Assembly (NCBI GenBank): GCA_910583755.1
Contig: CAJTZO010000013.1
Location: forward strand, 1-60,342
Length of the DNA: 60,342 bases
Direction: 5' to 3'
Origin: an uncultured Clostridia bacterium
GTDB lineage: Bacteria; Bacillota; Clostridia; Lachnospirales; Anaerotignaceae
Shown here: positions 52,539 to 60,342 of the stretch, piece by piece
Layout: the number at the start of each line of letters is the position of its first letter
How positions within the stretch are numbered: position 1 is the first letter of the stretch
Made by a program: the position numbers and the translations under genes
The notes under the pieces: model-generated
What the model was told of the DNA's origin: nothing
Database searches by the model: none
Seen by the model: only the letters and a program-made list of their open reading frames with translations

Positions 52539-53273
52539 TTATCTCCTTTCTTCACTTGGCATAGAGCCTACAGAAGTTTTATTTTGATTTTGTTCTATTT
52601 TTTCAATTTTTCCATCAGAAAGATGGATAATTCTATCTGCATATTCTGAAATTTCTAAATCATGTGTTACAATTACAAGGGTTTGCTTATTTTTTTGTGC
52701 TAAACCAGTAATCAAATCCATCATTTCGTAGGTTGTTTTTGTGTCAAGATTTCCAGTAGGTTCATCTGCAAAAACCACTTGCGGACTATTGATAAAAGCC
52801 CTTGCAATACTGACTCTTTGTTGTTGTCCGCCACTCATTTCAGAAGGTTTATGATTTGCACGTTCTGAAAGACCTACAGCATGTAGCATTTCTTTTGCTC
52901 TTTTATTACGTTCTGCGGGAGGAACTTTCCGAAAAATTAAAGGTAATGTTACATTTTCTAAAGCTGTTAAAGTAGAAAGAAGGTTATAAGACTGAAATAC
53001 AAAGCCGACATATTGCTGCCTAAATTTTGCTAATTGGTCTTCATTCATCCGCTCCATATGACATTTATTAAATATAATACTACCCTTAGTAGGTTTTTCT
53101 AAGCCTGCAATTAAATTTAAAAGTGTAGATTTTCCAGAACCAGATTTTCCTAGTAAACAACAGATTTCTCCATAAGAAATATCTAAACTTACATTGTTGA
53201 TTGCTGCTATTTTTTCCTTTCCCATACGATATACTTTTTTAACATTTTTAATTTTAATGACTTGTTCTGTCAT
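52539..53273 (-). CDS. ABC transporter ATPase, MacB/LolD type
   Basis: 244 residues. Walker A GKSGSGKSTLLNLIAG, Q-loop FVFQSYNLLSTLTALENV, signature MSGGQQQRVSIARAF, Walker B VVFADEPTGNLD and switch VTHD. Belongs to the ATPases that pair with FtsX/MacB-type permeases. First gene of the operon; AGGAGGCGC precedes the ATG and 4 bp separate its stop from the adaptor start. Divergent from the MarR gene. Confidence 0.94.
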   Translation of the reverse strand: MTEQVIKIKNVKKVYRMGKEKIAAINNVSLDISYGEICCLLGKSGSGKSTLLNLIAGLEKPTKGSIIFNKCHMERMNEDQLAKFRQQYVGFVFQSYNLLSTLTALENVTLPLIFRKVPPAERNKRAKEMLHAVGLSERANHKPSEMSGGQQQRVSIARAFINSPQVVFADEPTGNLDTKTTYEMMDLITGLAQKNKQTLVIVTHDLEISEYADRIIHLSDGKIEKIEQNQNKTSVGSMPSEERR

Positions 53274-53562
53274 ATTGCGCCTCCTTTCTATTTTCCTATA
53301 TTATAATAAGACGATAAAACACAGCACAAAGTTTCAAAAATTCTTTATTAATGATACACAAAAAATCCATTCTCATTATAAATTAATTTTGTTACACAAT
53401 TATTAAAGCCATAAGATAATCTATTACAATTTTCTTAAGATTGTACTGCTATCTTTCCTTTTTTTCACAGATTTTAAGGATTATAAAATCAAGAATAAAC
53501 ATTTTCTCTTTTTTCTCGTAACATTTTTATAGATATATTTTTGAAAATCAGGACATAAGATA
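53274..53562. other. Divergent intergenic region, no gene seen
   Basis: AT-rich DNA between the ABC operon (minus) and the MarR operon (plus). No open frame with a plausible start, no repeat element and no structured RNA recognised. It presumably holds both promoters and any MarR operator. Confidence 0.6.
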
Positions 53563-53591
53563 TTGACAGTAAAATAGTTTTATTATAAAAT
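53563..53591 (+). promoter_or_regulatory. Promoter for the MarR-RND operon
   Basis: TTGACA (53563-53568), then TAAAAT (53586-53591) at a 17-bp spacer or TATAAA (53584-53589) at 15 bp. About 40 bp before the marR start. Confidence 0.55.
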
Positions 53592-53630
53592 GATATTTGC
53601 TTTTAAAAATAAGTAAAGAGGGGAAGTATC

Positions 53631-54098
53631 ATGATGGAGGCATCAGCCCAAATCTTAGCAAAAAAATTGCTTGATTTTCAAATACAATGGGGGCAATGGA
53701 ACAAAAATATGGTTGGTCAAGTATTTAATGTCAATGGAAAAAACAACATTTATTTAACATTTCAACAATTTATTATTTTGATGTTAGTACATAAAATGGA
53801 CATTAATACGGTTTCTCAAATGGCAAATTTACTCAATTTAAGTAAAAGTAGTCTTTCTTTAACACTTTCCAAAATGGAGCAAGAAAATTTATTAAAAAAA
53901 ATACCTGCTCCCAAAGGAGATGATGGTAGAAAAGTTTATTTATGTATTACCAAAAAAGGAATTTCTGCCTTGGAAGAAAGAGAACAAAAAACACTGGAAT
54001 TTTTTATAGAATATTGTAAAAATCTTAGCCAAGAACAAAGAGAGGATTTAGAATTAGGGATTGAAAAATTAAATCATGTTTTAAATTCTGTTACATAA
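53631..54098 (+). CDS. MarR-family transcriptional regulator
   Basis: 155 residues. Winged helix: FQQFIILMLVHKMDINTVSQMANLLNLSKSSLSLTLSKMEQENLLKKIPAPKGDDGRKVYLCIT has the recognition helix (SKSSLSLTLSKME) and the wing with the D-x-R signature (GDDGRKV). Flanking helices make the dimer. Probably represses the downstream adaptor/RND genes and responds to a small molecule. GAGGGGAAGTATC precedes the ATG. 33 bp separate it from the adaptor gene. Confidence 0.9.
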   Translation: MMEASAQILAKKLLDFQIQWGQWNKNMVGQVFNVNGKNNIYLTFQQFIILMLVHKMDINTVSQMANLLNLSKSSLSLTLSKMEQENLLKKIPAPKGDDGRKVYLCITKKGISALEEREQKTLEFFIEYCKNLSQEQREDLELGIEKLNHVLNSVT

Positions 54099-54131
54099 AA
54101 CAGATAATGATACTAAAGGAGGAGCCATCTC

Positions 54132-55511
54132 ATGAAAAAGAATTACGCAGCGATTATGATAACACTAGCACTTACTATGTCATTAGCTAGTTGTGGCAAA
54201 AAAGAAGCTGAAGAAATACCACAGGAACCAGAACCAACCGCACGTGCAATAGAAGTTATAACACTTTCTAATGAATCAATTGCAAGTGAGTATACATATT
54301 CTGGTAAAGTTGCACCAAATGAAACAGCAAACGTATTAAGTACCGTTGGCGGAAAAGTGGCACAAGCTAATTATGATATTGGTGATAAAGTAGCAAAAGA
54401 TGCTGTTTTATTCCGGATGGATACTGCGGATATAGAAAATCAAATTAATGTATTAAGAGCATCTATGACAGCAGTAGAAGCAAGTATTGCTTCTGCACAA
54501 ACGAATTTAGAATTAGTAAATGGTGCAACGATGCAGTCACAGATTGATGCAGCAAAAACTGCAGTAGAAAACGCAAAGTTAAATTATGATAATGTAAAAA
54601 CAAATTATGAAAATAATAAAGTATTATTTGAGGCAGGTATTTTATCTGAAACAGAAATGAATCAAATACAACTTAGTTATGACAGTGCACAGGTTGCTTA
54701 TAATCAAGCAGAACAAAACTATGATTTAGTTGCAAATCAAATGCCTTTAGAAAATCAAAAAAAGGCAGAAGCAGCATACAATTCTGCAGTAGCACAAAAA
54801 GCATCTATTGAAGCGCAAATCAAAAGTGCACAAAAAACAATTGGTGATGCTACCATAACTGCTCCTATTTCTGGTGTGATTACTGCAAAAAATGTAATTT
54901 CTGGTACGGTACTTTCTCAGGCAGGTGCTGCTTATACCATTACTGATATGAGCAGAGTAAAAATTAATGTTGCAGTGACACAACAAGTTATCAATACATT
55001 GTCACCAGGACAGCAGGTAGATGTTACACTTTCTGCCATTTCTGAGGAACCATTTCCTGCAACCATTACAACCGTAAATCCTGTTGCAAATCCACAAGGT
55101 ACTTTTGATGTTCAAGTAGAATTAAATAATTCAAATGGGGTTTTAAAAGTAGGGATGTTGGGAGAAGTTTCTTTTACCAAAGAAAGTGCGAATGATACTA
55201 TTGTGTTGCCTAGAAGCTGTGTAATGGAAAAAGATGATGAAGTATATGTATACATAGAAGAAAACGGAAAAGCAAAAAAAGTGTTGGTAACAACTGGAAT
55301 TGATACTGGAGAAAATATACAAATTACCAGTGGTTTAGAAGAAGGCATGAATGTTGTCACAAGAGGGCAAACCTATCTTACCGATGGAGAGGAAGTACAA
55401 GTGATTACGGATGCTGTTTTACCTAAGGAACAAAATCCGGAACAAGATATAGAGCAAAATGAAGAACAAATAGAAGAACAAAATCATGGTGACACCGAAA
55501 AGGAGGAATAA
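54132..55511 (+). CDS. RND efflux periplasmic-type adaptor (membrane fusion protein), lipoprotein
   Basis: 459 residues. Lipoprotein signal with lipobox LASC (Cys about residue 22). Then the typical half-lipoyl (VLSTVGGKVAQANYDIGDKV), a long coiled-coil hairpin rich in Ala/Gln (AAKTAVENAKLNYDNVKTNY), the second half-lipoyl (ATITAPISGVITAKNVISG) and beta-barrel. The tail is Glu/Gln-rich. In a Gram-positive it must act outside the single membrane. AAAGGAGG precedes the ATG. 3 bp from the RND gene. Confidence 0.93.
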   Translation: MKKNYAAIMITLALTMSLASCGKKEAEEIPQEPEPTARAIEVITLSNESIASEYTYSGKVAPNETANVLSTVGGKVAQANYDIGDKVAKDAVLFRMDTADIENQINVLRASMTAVEASIASAQTNLELVNGATMQSQIDAAKTAVENAKLNYDNVKTNYENNKVLFEAGILSETEMNQIQLSYDSAQVAYNQAEQNYDLVANQMPLENQKKAEAAYNSAVAQKASIEAQIKSAQKTIGDATITAPISGVITAKNVISGTVLSQAGAAYTITDMSRVKINVAVTQQVINTLSPGQQVDVTLSAISEEPFPATITTVNPVANPQGTFDVQVELNNSNGVLKVGMLGEVSFTKESANDTIVLPRSCVMEKDDEVYVYIEENGKAKKVLVTTGIDTGENIQITSGLEEGMNVVTRGQTYLTDGEEVQVITDAVLPKEQNPEQDIEQNEEQIEEQNHGDTEKEE

Positions 55512-55514
55512 TAT

Positions 55515-58500
55515 ATGGGTTCCTTATCAAAAATATCAATACTCCGCCCTGTAACAACTGTTATGGTATTGTTGATGGTTGTTTTAGGTGGAATATTAGG
55601 TTATAGTGGATTAAGCCTAGCATTAATGCCTACAATAGATATTCCGATTGCTATTGTGAGTACAACTTATGTTGGTGCTGGTCCAAATGAAATTGAAACA
55701 TTAATTTCAAAGCCGATTGAAGAAGCATTATCTTCTATCAGCAATGTTGATACTGTAACATCCATTTCATCAGCCAATAGCTCTTTTGTTTTAACACAAT
55801 TTCAAGATGGTGTAGACATTGATATGGCTGCTATTGACATGAGAGAAAAAGTTGATATGATAAAAGGTTCCCTTCCTGAGGATGCCAATGACCCTATGGT
55901 TTTAAAAATGGATATTAATGCCCAACCTATTTATGTTGGTGCAACAAGCAATAACTTAGATTTAGCCCAATTAAATGATTTGTTAGATGAAAATATTGTA
56001 AACCGTTTAGAAAGAATTGAAGGTGTTTCTTCTGTTAGTCTTTCTGGTGGGGAAGAAAATGAAATTCAAATTACATTAAATCCAGATAAAATGGATGGAT
56101 ATGGCTTAAGTGCAGGACAGTTGTCACAAGCATTGTCAGCAGAAAACTTGAATTTACCTTCTGGCAATATTTCACAAGGAGATAGCAAGCTACAAGTTAG
56201 AACAATGGGAGAATTTAAGTCTTTAGATGATATTAAAAATGTGATGATTACCACAGGAACAGGTGCAGTAGTGCCATTAAGTGATATTGCAGAAGTAGAA
56301 GAAGTCACAAAAGAAAGGTCAGCCTATACGCTGATTGATGGAAAACAAGGAATTATGATTTCTATTGATAAAAATTCTACTGCAAATGTGGTTGAGGTTA
56401 GCGACAATATTACAAAGGTATTAGATAGCCTTACAAAAGAATATCCAGAAATAAATTTCTTGATGCTAACAGATACCGCAGAATATATTCGGTTATCTAT
56501 CAATAATGTAACACAGACGGCATTTCAAAGTGCTTTGATAGCTGTGATTATCTTATTTTTGTTTTTAAGAAATCCAACAACATCATTAATTATTGGGGTA
56601 TCTATTCCAACCTCTATTTTGGCAACATTTGGATTAATGTATCTTTCAGGTATGACATTAAATGTTATTTCTATGGGAGGTATTACGATTGGTATAGGTA
56701 TGCTTGTTGACAACTCGGTTGTTGTGATGGACAATATATTCAAATATTGGGATAAAGGTTATTCTGCCAAAGAATCTGCAATGATTGGTGCAAAGGAAAT
56801 TGGTATGGCAGTAGCAGCCTCTACTTTGACAACAGTAGCAGTATTTCTTCCTTTAACTTTTGTGGAAGGAACAGTAGGACAAATGTTTAAAGATTTATCT
56901 TTTACGATTTGTTTTGCATTATTAGCTTCTTTAATTGTTTCCTTGACATTTGTACCTATGGCTTGTGCTCAACTTTTGAAAAGTAGAGAAAACAAACAAA
57001 ATAAAAGAAAAGGAATCATTACAAAAATATTAGATATTTGGGGAAAAGGAGTAGAATCTTTAGATGTGGGCTACAGAAAAGTGCTTGTGTGGGTGCTTCG
57101 TCATAAAAAAAGGACGATTCTATTTGTAACAGCTTGCTTTATTGGAACATTAGCCTGTGCTCCTCTTGCTGGTTTTGACTTTATGCCTGCAACAGATGAG
57201 GGTAGCGCATCTATCAATATTGATTTGCCAAAGGGTACAAAATTGGCAGAAACAGAAAAAATCACAAATGAAGTGATTGCAAGGATTGAAAATATTCCAG
57301 AAATTGATTATATTTATGCGATGGTTGGTTCTGGTATGCTTTCTAGTGGTACAGACTCCTCTAGTGTCAATATTAGTTTAGTTGGTTTGGAGGAAAGAAA
57401 TAGAAGTACCGATGAAGTTTGTGAGGAAATAAAAGGTTTACTATCCAATATTCCTGGTGCAGACATTTCTGTTAGTAGTTCCAGTAATGCTATGGGCTCC
57501 TTTGGTGGTTCTGATATTTCATTTAATATTAATGGTTATGATTCTGATACCTTACGAGAAGTAGAAAAAGAAGTTGTTGATTTGCTTTCTACGATTCCAG
57601 GATTAACGGATGTGGAAGGTTCTTCAGAAGATGTTGTTCCAGAAGCGCGTGTTGTGTTAGATAGAAAAAAAGCTTCACAATATGGAATTACAACATCTTC
57701 TTTAGCAAATACATTAAATACAGCAGTATCTGGTTCTGTTGCGACACAATATAAAGTAAATGGTGATGAGATTGATGTGCGAATTCGTTATGACCAAGAT
57801 AAAATAAATTATATTACAGACTTACATAACATTACAATTCGTTCCAATACAGGTGCCTCCATTCCTTTGACAGAAGTTGCAAGCGTTCAAATTACCGATG
57901 GTGCACTCCAAATTCATCGTGAAAATCAAAAAAATTATGTAAGTGTTAGTGCAAGCACAGATGGCATTGATACTAGTACAGCGCAAAGATTAATTGATGA
58001 AACATTAGCAACCTATCCATTCCCAGAAGGTTATGAATATGAATATGGTGGTACAACAGAGCAAATGATAGAAGCATTTACAAAACTTGCGATTGCATTA
58101 ATTGTAGCTGTTGTATTAGTATATATGATTATGGCATCCCAATTTGAGTCTTTAATTTATCCAACAATTGTTATGTTTTCTATGCCTTTAGCAATTACAG
58201 GCGGTATTTTAGGACTTTTAATAACTGGTAATACCATTACTGTAACATCTTTTATGGGCTTTATTATGCTGGTTGGTATGGTTGTAAATAATGCGATTGT
58301 ATTGGTAGATTATACGAATCAGTTGAGAGAAAGAGGACTAGAATGTTTTGATGCTTTGGTAGAAGCAGGACCAAGTCGTTTACGTCCTATTTTAATGACA
58401 ACATTAACAACAATTATTGGTATGCTTCCTATGGCATTAGGTACTGGAGAAGGTACAGAAACACAAAAGTCTATGGCAATTACTATCATCTTTGGTATGG

Positions 58501-58739
58501 CAATCTCAACTATTGTAACATTAATATTAATACCAGTGCTTTATTTAGGTATTACCAATTTCCGTAACAAGTTTAAAAGAAAAAAGCCTCCTAAAGATAT
58601 GAGTAAGGAAGAAGATTATACAAAATTTAATACTGCTGTTAGGATACCAGAGGAAAAAGTAAAACCAAATACAAGAAATAAAAAAGACAAAAAAAGTAAA
58701 AAATCACCAGTATCAAATAACGGAGGATATGAAGCATGA
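55515..58739 (+). CDS. RND-family efflux permease (AcrB/SwrC-like)
   Basis: 1074 residues with the twelve-helix duplicated layout. TM4 reads GMLVDNSVVVMDNIF: the first relay aspartate is kept, the second is Asn. TM10 reads GMVVNNAIVLVDYTN, with Asn where AcrB has the relay lysine. This pattern is like Gram-positive SwrC-type pumps. Large extracytoplasmic loops follow TM1 and TM7. The C-terminal tail is highly basic (KVKPNTRNKKDKKSKKSP). The stop overlaps the P-II start in ATGA. Substrate unknown; drug, lipid or peptide efflux are the options. Confidence 0.95.
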   Translation: MGSLSKISILRPVTTVMVLLMVVLGGILGYSGLSLALMPTIDIPIAIVSTTYVGAGPNEIETLISKPIEEALSSISNVDTVTSISSANSSFVLTQFQDGVDIDMAAIDMREKVDMIKGSLPEDANDPMVLKMDINAQPIYVGATSNNLDLAQLNDLLDENIVNRLERIEGVSSVSLSGGEENEIQITLNPDKMDGYGLSAGQLSQALSAENLNLPSGNISQGDSKLQVRTMGEFKSLDDIKNVMITTGTGAVVPLSDIAEVEEVTKERSAYTLIDGKQGIMISIDKNSTANVVEVSDNITKVLDSLTKEYPEINFLMLTDTAEYIRLSINNVTQTAFQSALIAVIILFLFLRNPTTSLIIGVSIPTSILATFGLMYLSGMTLNVISMGGITIGIGMLVDNSVVVMDNIFKYWDKGYSAKESAMIGAKEIGMAVAASTLTTVAVFLPLTFVEGTVGQMFKDLSFTICFALLASLIVSLTFVPMACAQLLKSRENKQNKRKGIITKILDIWGKGVESLDVGYRKVLVWVLRHKKRTILFVTACFIGTLACAPLAGFDFMPATDEGSASINIDLPKGTKLAETEKITNEVIARIENIPEIDYIYAMVGSGMLSSGTDSSSVNISLVGLEERNRSTDEVCEEIKGLLSNIPGADISVSSSSNAMGSFGGSDISFNINGYDSDTLREVEKEVVDLLSTIPGLTDVEGSSEDVVPEARVVLDRKKASQYGITTSSLANTLNTAVSGSVATQYKVNGDEIDVRIRYDQDKINYITDLHNITIRSNTGASIPLTEVASVQITDGALQIHRENQKNYVSVSASTDGIDTSTAQRLIDETLATYPFPEGYEYEYGGTTEQMIEAFTKLAIALIVAVVLVYMIMASQFESLIYPTIVMFSMPLAITGGILGLLITGNTITVTSFMGFIMLVGMVVNNAIVLVDYTNQLRERGLECFDALVEAGPSRLRPILMTTLTTIIGMLPMALGTGEGTETQKSMAITIIFGMAISTIVTLILIPVLYLGITNFRNKFKRKKPPKDMSKEEDYTKFNTAVRIPEEKVKPNTRNKKDKKSKKSPVSNNGGYEA

Positions 58740-59074
58740 AAAAAGTAGAAATTATTATTCGCCGTGAAAAGGTTGACGAAGTAAAAAATAAACTGTATCA
58801 AATGGGTGCGACTGGTATTATGCTCTCTAACATTGCAGGTTATGGACAAGATGAAGGTTATGTGCAAAAATATAGAGGAAAAGAGTGCCACTTTCAAACA
58901 GTACAAAAAATAAAATTAGAAACAGTGGTAAAAGATGAGCAAGTTGGTCCTATTATACAAGTTGTTATGGACTTAGCACGTACTGGAAAAGCAGGCGATG
59001 GCAGAATATATGTTTATGATGTTTGTGATGTTGTTCGTATCCGTACAGGAGAAAGAGGGATTGACGCATTATAA
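58736..59074 (+). CDS. P-II family signalling protein linked to an RND pump
   Basis: 112 residues, the P-II fold from end to end: MKKVEIIIRREKVDEVKNKL, T-loop GYGQDEGYVQKYRGKECHF, IKLETVVKDEQVGPIIQVVM and B-loop TGKAGDGRIYVYDVCDVVRIRTGERG. Position 51, the uridylylated tyrosine of GlnB, is cysteine, and the loop context YRGKEC differs from YRGAEY. ATP/ADP and 2-oxoglutarate binding remain plausible. ATGA overlap ties its translation to the pump, so the pump or its adaptor is the likely target. No amtB or glnA is nearby. Confidence 0.93.
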   Translation: MKKVEIIIRREKVDEVKNKLYQMGATGIMLSNIAGYGQDEGYVQKYRGKECHFQTVQKIKLETVVKDEQVGPIIQVVMDLARTGKAGDGRIYVYDVCDVVRIRTGERGIDAL

Positions 59075-59081
59075 AAGAAAT

Positions 59082-59112
59082 AACCACCGGATAATCTGGT
59101 GGTTATTTTAGT
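59082..59112 (+). terminator. Terminator of the MarR-RND-P-II operon
   Basis: AACCACC...GGTGGTT stem (59082-59104) with inner pairing, followed by ATTTTAGTTTG, 8 bp after the P-II stop. Confidence 0.75.
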
Positions 59113-59205
59113 TTGTTAAAAAACTTGAACGTGTTGCGTTCAAACTCTCACTTCTTTTTTAAAAGAAATAAAGAACTTTTAGCGGAAACTACTTTAATGC
59201 TCTAC
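59107..59205 (-). repeat. Diverged, truncated copy of the multi-palindrome element
   Basis: Reads TTAGTTTGTTAAAAAACTTGAA...TTCAAACTCTCACTTCTTTT, then AAAGAACTTTTAGCGGAAACTA. This matches the reverse-oriented end of copies B and D (terminus, first palindrome, AAAGAAC spacer, part of the second palindrome), with the rest missing. The first stem is TTGAACG...CGTTCAA, again base-paired despite a changed sequence. Confidence 0.6.
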
Positions 59206-59353
59206 TTTTTTTATATGGATTCCCTTATGAATTTCTAGTATATAAAGATAATATTCTTTGATGATAGAAAACTTGCTGGAAAGAAAAAGATTGCAGGAAC
59301 ATTTTTACAACCTGTACATATATTACAAGTATAATAGAAAGGGAGGAAAAAAT

Positions 59354-60342
59354 ATGTATAATAGAAATATGGGACATTGCATAAATAATCAGTGTTGTGG
59401 AAATAATTGCCATCCTAACTGTACAGGTGGTATTCCTTGTCCCGGTCCGCAGGGTCCACAGGGACCGCAAGGTCCACAAGGTCCAGCCGGTCCGCAGGGA
59501 CCAAGAGGATTGCAGGGTCCACAAGGTCCGCAAGGTATTACAGGAAATACAGGAGCAAGAGGGGCAACTGGTCCGCAAGGTGTACAAGGAATACAGGGGG
59601 TTGCTGGGGCTGCCGGAGCGATGGGTGCAACAGGTGCAACGGGACCACAAGGGATTGCAGGTCCCGTTGGGGCAACTGGTCCGCAGGGAATCGCAGGTCC
59701 AGCGGGTGCAACAGGTCCACAGGGGATACCCGGACCAACGGGACCAACCGGTGCGACCGGACCAACGGGTGCGACTGGTTTAACAGGTGCCATGGGTCCT
59801 GGACTAAGTACAGCAACTGATTTTGTGCCTGGTACACCATATTTACAAGGAGATTTATTATTTTATAATGGTTCCTTGTATCGTGCTAATGTTAATAATC
59901 CTTCAGGTACACCAGGTAGTTCTGGAGATTTTCAGTTAGTTTCTGTAGCCGGACCAACCGGAGCAACAGGACTAACCGGAGCAACAGGACTAACCGGACC
60001 AACAGGACCAACCGGAGCAACGGGACCAACCGGTGCAACAGGAGCAATGGGACCAGCAGGAGAAGCAGGAGCAACGGGAGTAACAGGACCAGCCGGACCA
60101 ACGGGAGTAACAGGACCAACGGGAGTAACAGGACCAACGGGAGTAACAGGACCAACAGGAGCAACAGGACCAGCAGGAGAAGCAGGAGCAACGGGAGTAA
60201 CAGGACCAGCCGGACCAACAGGACCAGCCGGACCAACAGGACCAGCCGGACCAACAGGACCAGCCGGACCAACAGGAGCAACGGGAGCGACAGGCGAAGC
60301 AGGACCAACAGGACCAACGGGACCGACAGGCGAAGCAGGACC
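59354..60342 (+). CDS. Collagen-like repeat protein, cut by the right edge
   Basis: At least 329 residues; open at the window end. Start MYNRNMGHCINNQCCGNN with six Cys in the first 30 residues, suited to cross-linking. Then Gly-X-Y repeats: first Gln-rich (GPQ) with Pro/Ala, later GAT/GPT. A non-collagen insert of about 50 residues (GLSTATDFVPGTPYLQGDLL through to DFQLVS) interrupts them, then GAT/GPT/GPA repeats resume. Such proteins form surface or exosporium filaments. GAAAGGGAGG precedes the ATG. Confidence 0.9.
   Translation, partial: MYNRNMGHCINNQCCGNNCHPNCTGGIPCPGPQGPQGPQGPQGPAGPQGPRGLQGPQGPQGITGNTGARGATGPQGVQGIQGVAGAAGAMGATGATGPQGIAGPVGATGPQGIAGPAGATGPQGIPGPTGPTGATGPTGATGLTGAMGPGLSTATDFVPGTPYLQGDLLFYNGSLYRANVNNPSGTPGSSGDFQLVSVAGPTGATGLTGATGLTGPTGPTGATGPTGATGAMGPAGEAGATGVTGPAGPTGVTGPTGVTGPTGVTGPTGATGPAGEAGATGVTGPAGPTGPAGPTGPAGPTGPAGPTGATGATGEAGPTGPTGPTGEAG

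Noticed and set aside
59389..60317. Long minus-strand and alternate-frame open frames across the collagen gene
   Set aside because: Gly-X-Y codon repeats leave all other frames open; their products are monotonous Leu/Val or Pro runs. The plus-strand frame from 59354 has a ribosome site and sensible composition.
59930..60342. Possible CRISPR or tandem satellite array
   Set aside because: Repeats are 9- or 18-bp multiples in frame with Gly-X-Y codons and there are no unique spacers.

Overview
The window is chromosomal DNA of a low-GC, anaerobic, Gram-positive bacterium of the Clostridia type (a Lachnospirales-like organism is my guess; the genus cannot be fixed by eye). The reasons are AT-rich DNA, strong AGGAGG-type ribosome binding sites, class I iron-sulfur fumarase in two subunits, a flavodoxin/ferredoxin EFR1 protein, a leucine T-box, a PRD-type mannitol regulator and a collagen-like surface protein. 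The window contains the chromosomal replication origin.

Layout. (1) 1-8.6 kb, mostly minus strand: two consensus promoters firing out of the left edge, a P-loop kinase and EFR1 ferredoxin, uracil permease, an FCD-type GntR regulator, fumarase alpha/beta, a small EamA permease, a RelQ-like alarmone synthetase, and two small unknown genes plus a decayed paralogue. (2) 8.7-17.7 kb, minus strand: dnaA-dnaN-yaaA-recF-gyrB-gyrA. (3) 16.1-18.0 kb: bipartite oriC with at least 16 perfect DnaA boxes, an AT-rich unwinding segment and a TAG-repeat DnaA-trio. (4) 18.3-26.8 kb, plus strand: rpmH-rnpA-yidD-yidC-khpB, mnmE, mnmG, rsmG, noc. Genes on both sides of oriC run with the replication forks. (5) 27-34.5 kb, minus: mtlR-mtlA-mtlD-ptsH-ptsI, a complete mannitol phosphotransferase route with its general PTS proteins. 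(6) 34.8-47.7 kb: tfoX-like gene, proC, metY, the FMN-riboswitch operon ribD-ribE-ribBA-ribH, the T-box operon leuA-leuC-leuD-leuB, and a zinc-ribbon protein. (7) 48-59 kb: a VanZ-like/secreted protein pair, an ABC ATPase/adaptor/permease operon, and a divergent operon of MarR regulator, RND adaptor, RND pump and a P-II signalling protein. (8) 59.35 kb to the right edge: a collagen-like protein cut by the window end.

Most notable signals. A family of ~200-220 bp intergenic elements made of five consecutive palindromes occurs in five long copies plus relics. Two copies are flanked by 16-20 bp direct repeats that are themselves hairpins, and compensatory base changes keep the stems paired. A P-II protein lacking the usual T-loop tyrosine overlaps the end of an RND efflux pump gene. 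Two genes (gntR, rsmG) share a layout in which a hairpin separates a strong Shine-Dalgarno from the start codon. Two intrinsic terminators stand in series behind the FMN riboswitch. All functional statements rest on reading the sequence and on knowledge of the families; no database search was run.
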